From: Patescibacteria group bacterium
GTDB taxonomy: Bacteria; Patescibacteriota; Minisyncoccia; Moranbacterales; UBA1568
Direction of reading: 5' to 3'
Assembly (NCBI GenBank): GCA_030916545.1
Contig: JAUPWI010000017.1
Location: 1 to 7,165, forward strand
Length of the DNA stretch: 7,165 nucleotides
A program made the translations under genes and the position numbers. Below the pieces are notes generated by a model that was not told the DNA's origin, ran no database searches, and saw only the letters and a program-made list of their open reading frames with translations. This document shows positions 1 through 6,333 of the stretch, piece after piece (the first letter of the stretch is position 1; the number at the start of each line of letters is the position of its first letter).

Positions 1-103
1 ATCGTAAAACGGAACTGTTCTTCCCGATAAAATCCTCCTCGACGACCTTTTCCTGGGGCAGCCACTCAGGATACCCTCTGATCGTTTTGTTATCTGACGT
101 CAT
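1..103 (-). CDS. hisS: Histidyl-tRNA synthetase, N-terminal fragment (runs off window)
   Basis: Reading left from an ATG at 103-101, the frame stays open to base 1, so only the first 34 or so residues are present. They begin MTSDNKTIRG and continue with YPEWLPQEKVVEEDFIGK. A basic/hydrophobic residue, Gly, Pro-Glu-Trp-Leu-Pro, then an acidic helix is how the class II catalytic core of histidyl-tRNA synthetase begins; many bacterial members have G-F/Y-P-E-W/F-L-P here, about ten residues from the start. The enzyme charges tRNA-His in the cytoplasm. The frame is also open upstream to an ATG at 190-188 that overlaps the stop of the preceding gene as ATGA. That extension is Arg-rich and unlike the family, so the start at 103 is preferred; a GGAAA about 12 nt upstream is only a weak ribosome site. 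The family call rests on one short motif and is moderate; that this is a real gene is likely. Confidence 0.55.
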   Translation of the reverse strand, partial: MTSDNKTIRGYPEWLPQEKVVEEDFIGKNSSVLR

Positions 104-186
104 AAGTTCTGGTTTCCAAAAAATCAGTGCGTATCGGAACCGCCTCATACGAGACAGTACCACCGCTACCCGAAAACGGCAACGCC

Positions 187-579
187 TCATCCCAAAAACT
201 CGCGCTCCCCATTGAAACGGGCCTCCCAGGATATGTAGTTCAACAAGAGGAATACGAAGACTGAAACGACAAAAACACCGGACTGATGTTCTTCCGAAAA
301 CGGCATACTTTGGAATACATCATACAGAAGAAAGAACCCGAGCAGCGGCAAAAGACCGTCTGTCACTCGGTTCAGAAATGTCTCCCGGATTCCCACCCAC
401 AATTCGAAACACTCCCAAGCGAAGGCCAGAAGCACAATACCCCCGAAAAAATACCAGAAATGGACAGGAAAGACCACGAGGAAACTCGCCGCCATCACAC
501 CGAAAAAGAAATGCGGAACGGACCACACATCGAATATTCTGCCCCGACCGTACCATCTGGAATACCATTTGCTTCTCAT
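187..579 (-). CDS. Small four-helix membrane protein, possibly VanZ-like
   Basis: This 130-residue protein is strongly hydrophobic, with four probable membrane helices at about residues 22-39, 43-61, 72-89 and 100-117, and a basic N-terminus (MRSKWYSRWYGRGR) that should stay in the cytoplasm. Polar residues sit inside or beside the helices: His23, Glu56 and Glu59 (WECFELW), Asn70, and Asp74-Gly75 (NRVTDG). A buried E..E followed by R/N..D..G resembles VanZ-like and DUF2238-like small membrane proteins, but the match is too loose to assign a family or activity. The gene lies 65 nt downstream of the transglutaminase-like gene and just before the hisS-like gene, so it is probably last in the envelope operon. 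The ATG at 579 has only a weak upstream ribosome site (GTAGAG). It ends in TGA at 189-187. The reading frame is convincing; the function is unknown. Confidence 0.75.
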   Translation of the reverse strand: MRSKWYSRWYGRGRIFDVWSVPHFFFGVMAASFLVVFPVHFWYFFGGIVLLAFAWECFELWVGIRETFLNRVTDGLLPLLGFFLLYDVFQSMPFSEEHQSGVFVVSVFVFLLLNYISWEARFNGEREFLG

Positions 580-644
580 GCACCCACTCTACCATCCCCC
601 GGAGAAGAGGGCAAAGAAACTTCCCGGTATTCCCCCGGAGCTCC

Positions 645-1910
645 CTACTCGTAGAAAAGTTCGCTCTCCTGGTTGTACCGGGAAATAGCCTTATTGGTCT
701 TTTCGACCAGATCGTTGTACTCCTCGGCATGTCGCTTGAGTTCTTTCGCGAGCCGATTGTAGGGTTTCACCAGAGCGTTATACTCCTCGATACGCTCTTC
801 TTTCTTCAGTTTGGCCACCCGAACATCGTATTGTGCCAACTCCTTCTCCTCACCGGCGATCATGACCCGGCGCTCCTCGAGTTCACGCTTATATGTATAG
901 ATGTCTTCTCTCAGACGCGAGAGCCTATCGCGCGTTTTCACGGTATCGATGATACCCGTATATTCCTTCCCAGCGACCTCGTTGAGGATCTCCACTCGGC
1001 CGAGCGCCTGATATTGATTTTCCGATTGATCGTGAAGGACATCACCGATTTCGATCCGTGCAGTCGCTACCCGGCTCGCCGAAACCAGAGACGGTATGAT
1101 CCCGATCTTATTCCCCATTCCGGTCGTCTCGAGAAAACAATACCCGGAATCATAATTCGCGTACTCCGGCGGACACCGCACCCCTACTGCCATATGATTG
1201 TCCCGAGGATCGGGAAACAGGAAGATGGACGCCCCGATTCCAAGTTCCTGCAAAAGACGGTACGCGAGATAGCTCTTGTCCTGGCAGACGCCCGTCTGAT
1301 CGTAGAGCACTTCATAGGGGTATGTCGTCTTCTCGTCTACCCCATCCAGACCAGCCTCTCGCCGATCGGTCTTCCCCTGATCGTAAGGGATGCTCTGGAC
1401 GAAAGCAGCCACAAGTTCGATCCGCTGATTCTCGTTCAGGCCATTCCGTTCTCCGAGCTCCCCGAGAGCTCTGGCGATATCGGACACCGTAGCATCGCCC
1501 TCGACCGGTCGGAGAAAAAGAGCGTTCAGCTTGGTCCACCATGCCCGGTCTTGCTCCGACTCACCCATGAGTGGCACGCCTGTCGGAAGATCCCGATAGA
1601 ATCGATAAAAAGAATCGTACAGAGTCGCCTCCAAGGCATAGGTTCGTCCGTGATATCGCCATTCAAAATTCTTCGCCCGCGGAGACTCAGGTATCGGCAA
1701 TACTGGAACCAGCACTTCTTTCTGCTTGAAAATACTCGCCAGGTCCAACTGCCGATATTCCTTCTGCTCCACGAAAAATTGATATATGCCTTGCGTAATC
1801 CTCACTCCGAGGAAAGTAAGCATACCAAACGCGAGTAGCAGTATAAGAACTCTCGTCTCACCCGCCCCTCGCAGATACCATGATCGAATTCGCCCGGAAA
1901 GTACGCTCAT
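645..1910 (-). CDS. Membrane-anchored transglutaminase-like protein with C-terminal coiled coil
   Basis: The 421-residue protein has a basic N-terminus, one membrane helix at about 20-40, a linker, and then a transglutaminase-like (papain-fold) core. The probable catalytic residues are visible in order: Cys209 in TGVCQDKSYL, His239 in DNHMAVGV, and an acidic residue at Glu261 in CFLETTG. The segment before the Cys (AAFVQSIPYD, 168-177, then YPYEVL) is typical of bacterial transglutaminase-like domains. From about 322 to 410 the sequence is a long charged helix rich in Glu, Lys and Arg with regular Leu/Ile/Tyr spacing, probably a coiled coil. The single N-terminal helix suggests the core lies outside the membrane. 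Such domains act as proteases, amidases or crosslinkers; which applies here cannot be told. It begins 40 nt after the DUF4153-type gene and is probably co-transcribed with it. Ribosome site upstream of ATG 1910 is weak (AAAGAA directly adjacent). Confidence 0.88.
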   Translation of the reverse strand: MSVLSGRIRSWYLRGAGETRVLILLLAFGMLTFLGVRITQGIYQFFVEQKEYRQLDLASIFKQKEVLVPVLPIPESPRAKNFEWRYHGRTYALEATLYDSFYRFYRDLPTGVPLMGESEQDRAWWTKLNALFLRPVEGDATVSDIARALGELGERNGLNENQRIELVAAFVQSIPYDQGKTDRREAGLDGVDEKTTYPYEVLYDQTGVCQDKSYLAYRLLQELGIGASIFLFPDPRDNHMAVGVRCPPEYANYDSGYCFLETTGMGNKIGIIPSLVSASRVATARIEIGDVLHDQSENQYQALGRVEILNEVAGKEYTGIIDTVKTRDRLSRLREDIYTYKRELEERRVMIAGEEKELAQYDVRVAKLKKEERIEEYNALVKPYNRLAKELKRHAEEYNDLVEKTNKAISRYNQESELFYE

Positions 1911-1950
1911 TTCTTTGACACGGCCCCCTGCTACTTCAGCAGACGGGATA

Positions 1951-3768
1951 TTATGGGCGAGTGATGAGCAATATCCCTTCAGCGCCTTCTATCGAATCCG
2001 TTCCATTCGTCCGACGAATATGCAATTCATCTAGGAAAACCTTTGCTCTGAGCTTACCCTGATTAATCTCAAATACCATGTCTTCAGGATCGACTCGCTG
2101 CATACGTGAAGGTAGCGCTGGTGTTTCCATCACCGTCTCCCCTGATACTTGTTGGTCGGAAATATATCGTTCAGAAAGCCCCCGAGCCTGCTCTATCAGA
2201 TTAAACTCCGCAACTGTCGCTCCTGTTTTTCTGTTTTTCAACTGCAAGACTCCATCCGCAAATGAAACCTCTTCACTCGTTCCTTCCAGAACACATCCGG
2301 GATTGCATGAGAACCGATGTAATAAAATAAACCCATTAATATCAACAGCACCTCGACGATCAGGAGAGAACCAGTAGTCCTGACTTTCATCCGCTATAAA
2401 CTGTTCGTCCTGTCCGGAACCATATTCGATACCAAGCGTCAGGAACACCTGTTCGGGAGTCATGTCTTCCGCAGGGAGTCCGATCCGGGCGCCCATCTCA
2501 TCCAATCCGCGTATCTCCCACAGGTATCGCGCGACCGACCGGATATCTTCTTTCTCTTGCTCTGACATTGACATGCGTCCTTCCTGATTCACGGCACCAT
2601 TGACCAGGAGGGAATGCTCCGACAACAACTCCTCCAAACGCTGTGATTGGCTTGACCGAGCGGTTGAAAAGACGCTCAGCGGACCGAAGGAGAATACGAG
2701 GATGCCGATCGCCGTAGCGAAAAACAGATACCGGATATCGTCACGATTCCTCGTGAGTCCGAAAACCGAGACGCCGGCCATCCACAGGCCGAAGAGCATC
2801 ATCCCTCCCCGATTGGCCGTCAATCCGTATTCCGAGACCCGGATAAGGATGGCTCCCCACAGCAATACGGCCAAGGGAACAAGCGTGATGAAAAAAACCT
2901 TCGTCATCGGCCGGATCCACGACGATTGGTCCCGGCGCGGGAAAAGGAGCAGATAGGTCGCGACTCCGAACAGAGCGTACCAAAATATGAGGAACGCTAC
3001 CGTCCCCTTGGGCCACTCGCTCATCAGGAATATCTTCCCGCCATAGACGTACAGGATGCCTCCATAGAGGACGAGTAGGGGCACGAGCACATACTTGGAA
3101 AACACCTCGAACACGTACGGGTATTCGCCCATCACTTCGAGATGATCGAATTGTTTCGGAATGCCCGCCAGGAAAACGGTCGTGCTCACGAGTCCGACGA
3201 TCAGAAGCCAGATCCGGAAATACCATTCCGGCTGAAACTGCCACTCGAAGAGAAACTGCAGACTCGCCAGGGAAATGACGATACCGACAAAAAGCGTCCC
3301 AGTGGACAACACGGTAAAAAAAAGTCGCCTCAAGAGCTGCCGGTTATACTGCCAAAATCCATTCACCTGCCGGGAAACGAAATACGGTGCTGAAAACACG
3401 GCGATGATACTCGCGGCAAGAAGCAGGACGATCTGCGCAACATCCATGCCGCGCATCGCCGCGAATCCCTCCGGAAGGAACCAGAAGTATCCTTCCGCGA
3501 AAATGACCAGGAGCGCGCTCACCGCCGTCTTGTCCTTCCCGAACCGCTCTGCGGATACGTACCCTGCCGATCCGACGAAAAAACCCACACCGAAAACGAC
3601 GATCAACTTCTCAATCCAGGCCGGAGCCATACCGTCGATAGCATATATCGAAAAACCCGTCCAGGCACACGCGAACAGAGCCACGAGTGGAAACCGGGCG
3701 ATCACGCCCCGGATCATATCCATGCCCAGCCTGAAAAAGACGAGATTCATGCTCATAGAGTTACCCAT
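1951..3768 (-). CDS. DUF4153-type polytopic membrane protein
   Basis: The 605-residue protein has about eleven hydrophobic segments between residues 25 and 365, then a soluble C-terminal region (370-605). Several segments recall the DUF4153 family: FSKYVLVPLLVLYGGILYVY (223-242), the adjacent KIFLMSEWPKGT (245-256), RVSEYGLTANR (310-320), and FGPLSVFSTARSSQSQRL (361-378). The full length is close to what I recall for that family, whose function is unknown. The C-terminal part is acidic and contains two nearby cysteines (Cys488 and Cys492 in CNPGC) that could form a disulfide or bind a metal. Start at ATG 3768 is chosen because AGAAGAG lies just upstream; in-frame ATGs at 3756 and 3750 are alternatives. 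It heads the left-hand cluster, since a strong terminator closes the preceding gene. The DNA for the soluble part is lower in GC than the membrane part (see findings). Confidence 0.85.
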   Translation of the reverse strand: MGNSMSMNLVFFRLGMDMIRGVIARFPLVALFACAWTGFSIYAIDGMAPAWIEKLIVVFGVGFFVGSAGYVSAERFGKDKTAVSALLVIFAEGYFWFLPEGFAAMRGMDVAQIVLLLAASIIAVFSAPYFVSRQVNGFWQYNRQLLRRLFFTVLSTGTLFVGIVISLASLQFLFEWQFQPEWYFRIWLLIVGLVSTTVFLAGIPKQFDHLEVMGEYPYVFEVFSKYVLVPLLVLYGGILYVYGGKIFLMSEWPKGTVAFLIFWYALFGVATYLLLFPRRDQSSWIRPMTKVFFITLVPLAVLLWGAILIRVSEYGLTANRGGMMLFGLWMAGVSVFGLTRNRDDIRYLFFATAIGILVFSFGPLSVFSTARSSQSQRLEELLSEHSLLVNGAVNQEGRMSMSEQEKEDIRSVARYLWEIRGLDEMGARIGLPAEDMTPEQVFLTLGIEYGSGQDEQFIADESQDYWFSPDRRGAVDINGFILLHRFSCNPGCVLEGTSEEVSFADGVLQLKNRKTGATVAEFNLIEQARGLSERYISDQQVSGETVMETPALPSRMQRVDPEDMVFEINQGKLRAKVFLDELHIRRTNGTDSIEGAEGILLITRP

Positions 3769-3779
3769 TAGACTCTTCT

Positions 3780-3785
3780 AGTATA
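3780..3785 (-). promoter_or_regulatory. Possible -10 box for the DUF4153 gene
   Basis: On the minus strand the hexamer reads TATACT, close to the sigma-70 consensus, 11 nt before the ATG at 3768. No good -35 lies 16-18 bp upstream (best is TATATC), and transcription from here would leave a leader of only about four or five bases and would cut into the AGAAGAG ribosome site. A promoter for this gene must lie between 3769 and 3842 because a terminator precedes it, but its exact position is uncertain. Confidence 0.25.
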
Positions 3786-3812
3786 CTCCTGAATGCAATA
3801 GAGATATACATG

Positions 3813-3822
3813 TCACATGTGA
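3813..3822. promoter_or_regulatory. Perfect 10-bp palindrome upstream of the DUF4153 gene
   Basis: TCACATGTGA is its own reverse complement and lies 44-54 bp before the start of the DUF4153-type gene, within the only stretch that can hold its promoter. The position suits an operator for a dimeric regulator. A perfect palindrome this short also arises by chance, so the call is tentative. Confidence 0.2.
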
Positions 3823-3842
3823 TGCGCCTCGCCAGACACGAT

Positions 3843-3877
3843 AAAAAAACGGGGCTGGACTTGCGTACAGCCCCGTT
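3843..3877 (-). terminator. Rho-independent terminator of the zinc-ribbon gene
   Basis: A perfect 10-bp stem, AACGGGGCTG at 3848-3857 against CAGCCCCGTT at 3868-3877, encloses a 10-nt loop. On the minus strand the stem runs straight into a T tract (seven Ts counting the two ending the stem). It begins 20 nt after the stop codon of the zinc-ribbon gene at 3897. The T tract exists only on the minus-strand side, so the terminator is directional. It separates this gene from the DUF4153 gene downstream. Confidence 0.93.
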
Positions 3878-3896
3878 CATTCCCCCTTACCCTCAA

Positions 3897-4511
3897 TTAC
3901 GACTTCTTAGCCGCCGGTTTCTTTTTTACGACCTTCTTTTCCGTCGTATCCGATGCTTCTTTCTTAACCGCTTTTTTGGCGGTCTTGATATCGGTGATGA
4001 TATCCTGCACCGCTTCCCGAATCGCCGAAGCATCACTCTTTTTCTTCGGCTGTTTCACCTCGACGGGTACGACGACATGCTTCGCATTAAGGATAGAGAG
4101 AATCTGATCCACCTTGACGCTGACATCATCCAATTGTCTCTTGAGGCCCTCCATCCGCTTGTCTTCTCCCAACGGTTTCGGAGCGGAAAAGACCGGGGCA
4201 CGATATTCCTTACGAGGGAAACGGGACTCATTTCCCCGATCATCCCGCCGACCACGGGTATCCGGAGCCGAATTCTCCTGCGCCCCGAAACAATCACGAC
4301 AATACACTGGACGATCCCCACTCGGACGAAACGGAATTTCGCACGATTTGTGACACGAAGAACACGTCGCGGGAAACAACTCCCTCGGCGCGCCATCCCG
4401 ATCACCGCCACGATGGAAACTCGGTTTCCCGCCACCGAAACTCGGACGACCGCCACCGAATCCACCCCGCTTATTCCCCCCGAACCCTCCTGCCTTTCGA
4501 TATTCGCCCAT
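3897..4511 (-). CDS. CxxC-x17-CxxC zinc-ribbon protein with Gly/Arg-rich N-terminus
   Basis: The 204-residue protein starts MGEYRKAGGFGG. Residues 9-40 are a low-complexity Gly/Phe/Arg tract (GGFGG, RGGFGGG and similar). Next is a zinc-ribbon motif with Cys50 and Cys53 in ATCSSC and Cys71 and Cys74 in VYCRDC, exactly 17 residues apart, with the conserved FRPSGDRPVYC segment between. A predicted helix follows (about 119-142), and the tail (157-204) is Lys/Ala-rich like a histone-type tail. This CxxC-x17-CxxC domain is characteristic of Patescibacteria; its function is not established. The RGG-like and Lys-rich ends suggest binding to RNA or DNA, which is inference. The frame is open to an ATG at 4616, but the extra 35 residues look like untranslated leader, so ATG 4511 is chosen; an AAGAG lies rather far (13 nt) upstream. 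A putative promoter and a terminator make it a single-gene unit. Confidence 0.92.
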   Translation of the reverse strand: MGEYRKAGGFGGNKRGGFGGGRPSFGGGKPSFHRGGDRDGAPRELFPATCSSCHKSCEIPFRPSGDRPVYCRDCFGAQENSAPDTRGRRDDRGNESRFPRKEYRAPVFSAPKPLGEDKRMEGLKRQLDDVSVKVDQILSILNAKHVVVPVEVKQPKKKSDASAIREAVQDIITDIKTAKKAVKKEASDTTEKKVVKKKPAAKKS

Positions 4512-4599
4512 AACGATATGTTCACTCTTCAGAAAATTATCTTCGCATCCCCCTCCACCAAAACCCGTCCGCTTGACGCATCTATTTTGATACAATAAA

Positions 4600-4628
4600 A
4601 CAATAACACAAAACAATTAAAATTGCAA
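4600..4628 (-). promoter_or_regulatory. Putative sigma-70 promoter for the zinc-ribbon gene
   Basis: On the minus strand TTGCAA (4628-4623) and TATTGT (4605-4600) are separated by exactly 17 bp. Each matches four of six consensus positions. They lie in a conspicuously AT-rich stretch (about 4584-4632) between the terminator of the preceding gene and the ATG at 4511, so a promoter is expected here. A second TATTGT at 4597-4592 is an alternative -10. The predicted leader would be about 80 nt. Confidence 0.45.
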
Positions 4629-4675
4629 ATTCTTTCTCTGCTTTGCAGCGAAACTCGCTTCAGGATGAATTGAAT

Positions 4676-4710
4676 AAAAAAACCGCCGGCGTCGCAAGGA
4701 CAACCGGCGG
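4676..4710 (-). terminator. Rho-independent terminator of the small unknown gene
   Basis: On the minus strand a CCGCCGG/CCGGCGG stem of 7 bp (4710-4704 with 4689-4683) encloses 14 nt and is followed directly by seven Ts (4682-4676). It begins 19 nt after the stop codon at 4730. The loop can add three weaker pairs (TTG with CGA). It closes the small gene as a single-gene unit. Confidence 0.92.
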
Positions 4711-4729
4711 GCTACATCGGCATCGACTG

Positions 4730-5047
4730 TTAGTCGACGTCGACAATCTCGAAGGTGAATTCGATGTTGCCGATAACCGCGGCTTGCGAATACCCTTCAT
4801 TGACCATGAAGGTTTCATTCTTGCGCAGCAACTGCTCGCCAACCCTGGCCGGGGTAAGCATGGTGATCACCACCGAAATGGCACTACCGCACTCTTCCGT
4901 GTTCATCCTCAAGACACGAGGCCCCATGCCGAGCTCTTGGAAGTAGCCCGATGAACCAAGCGCGATTCTGTCGAGACAGTTCGCTGGTCCAGGAAAAACC
5001 GCCTTAAACGCTAGGCCGTTGACTGCCGTTATGACTAACACTTTCAC
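4730..5047 (-). CDS. Unknown small protein, GTG start, strong expression signals
   Basis: I do not recognise this 105-residue protein. It begins MKVLVITAVNGLAFKAVFPG and ends NIEFTFEIVDVD. The pattern of alternating hydrophobic residues suggests a compact, beta-rich cytoplasmic fold; there is no signal peptide or membrane helix. Two cysteines (residues 24 and 53) are far apart and show no metal motif. The start is set by the DNA: GGAGG (5058-5054) sits 6 nt before a GTG at 5047-5045, which is ideal spacing. In-frame upstream starts (ATG 5074, TTG 5092) would translate through that Shine-Dalgarno, and the TTG at 5092 lies at or upstream of the transcription start expected from the promoter at 5123-5095. 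With its own promoter and terminator it is monocistronic. Neighbours give no hint of function. Confidence 0.8.
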   Translation of the reverse strand: MKVLVITAVNGLAFKAVFPGPANCLDRIALGSSGYFQELGMGPRVLRMNTEECGSAISVVITMLTPARVGEQLLRKNETFMVNEGYSQAAVIGNIEFTFEIVDVD

Positions 5048-5053
5048 TTTGTA

Positions 5054-5058
5054 CCTCC
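5054..5058 (-). promoter_or_regulatory. Shine-Dalgarno that fixes the GTG start
   Basis: The minus strand reads GGAGG, a full-strength anti-16S match, followed by six nucleotides (TACAAA) and GTG. It is the best ribosome site in the window and argues for a 105-residue product rather than the longer 114- or 120-residue readings. Confidence 0.85.
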
Positions 5059-5094
5059 GCTTTTTAAGTTGCATGCCACCAATCGTGACCAACC

Positions 5095-5123
5095 ATTATA
5101 GCATACTATGGACAAAGAGTCAA
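5095..5123 (-). promoter_or_regulatory. Near-consensus sigma-70 promoter of the small unknown gene
   Basis: On the minus strand TTGACT (5123-5118, five of six consensus positions) is followed after exactly 17 bp by a perfect TATAAT (5100-5095). The bases just before the -10 are TGC, giving an extended -10 as well. Transcription should begin near 5088, about 40 nt before the GTG start at 5047. It begins 25 bp after the stop of the glycosyltransferase gene. Confidence 0.93.
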
Positions 5124-5147
5124 GCATCGTGACGGGAGCAGGAAACC

Positions 5148-6317
5148 TCAACCAGCAGAAGATGAAGGTGCTCTGCCGAAACAACCCCTTACGGCTTGCG
5201 CGGTCCGAGGCCACGAAAACCGCGAGGCCTGTACGGGAGCGGTATTCCGCAGGACCGCCTGAAGCTCCTTTGAGAGAAGCAATTGCCGGAGTGCCTGCAG
5301 GATCTCTTCGGGCCGGTAGGGATCGATGAGCAACGCGCTCTCCCCTACCACTTCCGGAAGCGCCGAGGCGTGCGAAACAATGACGGGCACCCCGCAGGCG
5401 ATCGCTTCCAGCGGCGGGAAACCGAATCCCTCGTACAAGGAGGGGTAGACGAAGACGCTCGCGAGCGAATACAATCCAGGCTTATCCTCATCCGCCACGA
5501 AACCAGTCAGGATGATTTTTTCCTTCACAGGAGACCGCCGCACGCATTCGAAGAATTCCTCGGAATTCCAACCGTCCTCTCCCGCGATGACCAGGGAATA
5601 CTTCATGAGCTCAGGATGCCCGCTCGCATGCATCGTTTCGAAAGCCCGGAGGAGTGCGATGAGATTCTTCCGCGGCTCTATCGTTCCGAGGGAAAGGATG
5701 AATTTGTACGGAAGATGATACTTCTCCTGTATCCCAAGGAGGGAGGGATCGTTGTGACTGATCGGCCGGAAAATATCCCGGACACCGCTCGGGATGACGG
5801 TGATCTTCCGTTCCGGGGTCTTGTACACGGCGCGTAAATCATCGGCCGTCGACTGCGAAATCGCAATCACCCGATCGGCGCGCTTCACGATGCTCCGGAA
5901 ATGCACGAAAAAATGCCAGATCCTCCGCTTCCAAGAAAACGTTTCCGGAAACAGTTCGAACGAAAGATCGTGCGCGGTCACAATCAGTCGCGTCCGCTTC
6001 GAGAGCGCGATGAAATTGAGATTCGGAAGAAAGAAAACCTCGACGCCACCGAGCATGCGATCCACCTTGGGCCAACCCAAATACCAGAAACAGAAATTCA
6101 GCAGCTTATTCGGCCAGTGGAAGACATGGACCGAAACATGCGGGTATTTCCTCACCCATGAAAAATCAAGCCGTGAGGCATCCCAGGCATTCGCGAACAG
6201 CCGATACGAATTCTCCGTATCCTGTTTGAACAGCTCCTCAAGCAGAGTCCGCGCGTATTCTTCGACTCCGGAATGGACCGCTCCCTGGAGACATCTCGCA
6301 TCGATCCCGATTCTCAT
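5148..6317 (-). CDS. GT4-family glycosyltransferase (GT-B fold)
   Basis: The 389-residue protein has the two-domain GT-B layout of family 4 glycosyltransferases. The N-terminal acceptor domain begins MRIGIDARCL and has the glycine loop SGVEEYARTLL (16-26) and His116 in TAHDLSF, a usual active-site position. The C-terminal donor domain begins near 205 with ILSLGTIEPRKNL (207-219), whose Arg216 and Lys217 should contact the sugar-nucleotide phosphates, and carries the E-x7-E signature with Glu296 and Glu304 in YEGFGFPPLEA. Members transfer a sugar from an NDP-sugar with retention of configuration, at the cytoplasmic membrane face, during surface-polysaccharide or glycolipid assembly; donor and acceptor cannot be told. 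The length is normal and all motifs are intact. It starts 16 nt after the stop of the Wzz-like gene, so the two form an operon. ATG 6317 is the only in-frame start near the family N-terminus; its ribosome site is weak. No terminator is visible after the TGA at 5150-5148. Confidence 0.95.
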   Translation of the reverse strand: MRIGIDARCLQGAVHSGVEEYARTLLEELFKQDTENSYRLFANAWDASRLDFSWVRKYPHVSVHVFHWPNKLLNFCFWYLGWPKVDRMLGGVEVFFLPNLNFIALSKRTRLIVTAHDLSFELFPETFSWKRRIWHFFVHFRSIVKRADRVIAISQSTADDLRAVYKTPERKITVIPSGVRDIFRPISHNDPSLLGIQEKYHLPYKFILSLGTIEPRKNLIALLRAFETMHASGHPELMKYSLVIAGEDGWNSEEFFECVRRSPVKEKIILTGFVADEDKPGLYSLASVFVYPSLYEGFGFPPLEAIACGVPVIVSHASALPEVVGESALLIDPYRPEEILQALRQLLLSKELQAVLRNTAPVQASRFSWPRTAQAVRGCFGRAPSSSAG

Positions 6318-6333
6318 AACCGCATCCCGTCAT

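Noticed and set aside
595..640. Two copies of TCCCCCGGAG, 36 bp apart
   Set aside because: A 10-bp direct repeat in a short spacer with no third copy or flanking structure is probably chance; too few copies for a CRISPR or repeat array.
378..1838. Long plus-strand open frame of 486 codons
   Set aside because: It lies opposite the transglutaminase-like and small membrane genes, both with recognisable features. Its translation is low-complexity and Arg/Pro-rich with no family signature, so it is an antisense shadow.
3810..4598. Plus-strand open frame over the zinc-ribbon gene
   Set aside because: The minus-strand protein has an exact CxxC-x17-CxxC motif; the plus-strand product is Arg/Thr-rich shadow sequence and crosses the terminator hairpin.
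4512..4616. 35-codon N-terminal extension of the zinc-ribbon protein
   Set aside because: MGEYRKAGG fits the family start. The extension begins next to the likely promoter and has no homologous look, so it is treated as leader.
4647..4659. Small hairpin AGCGA/TCGCT with 3-nt loop
   Set aside because: Only five pairs and no T tract; it lies between a good terminator and a promoter and needs no explanation.
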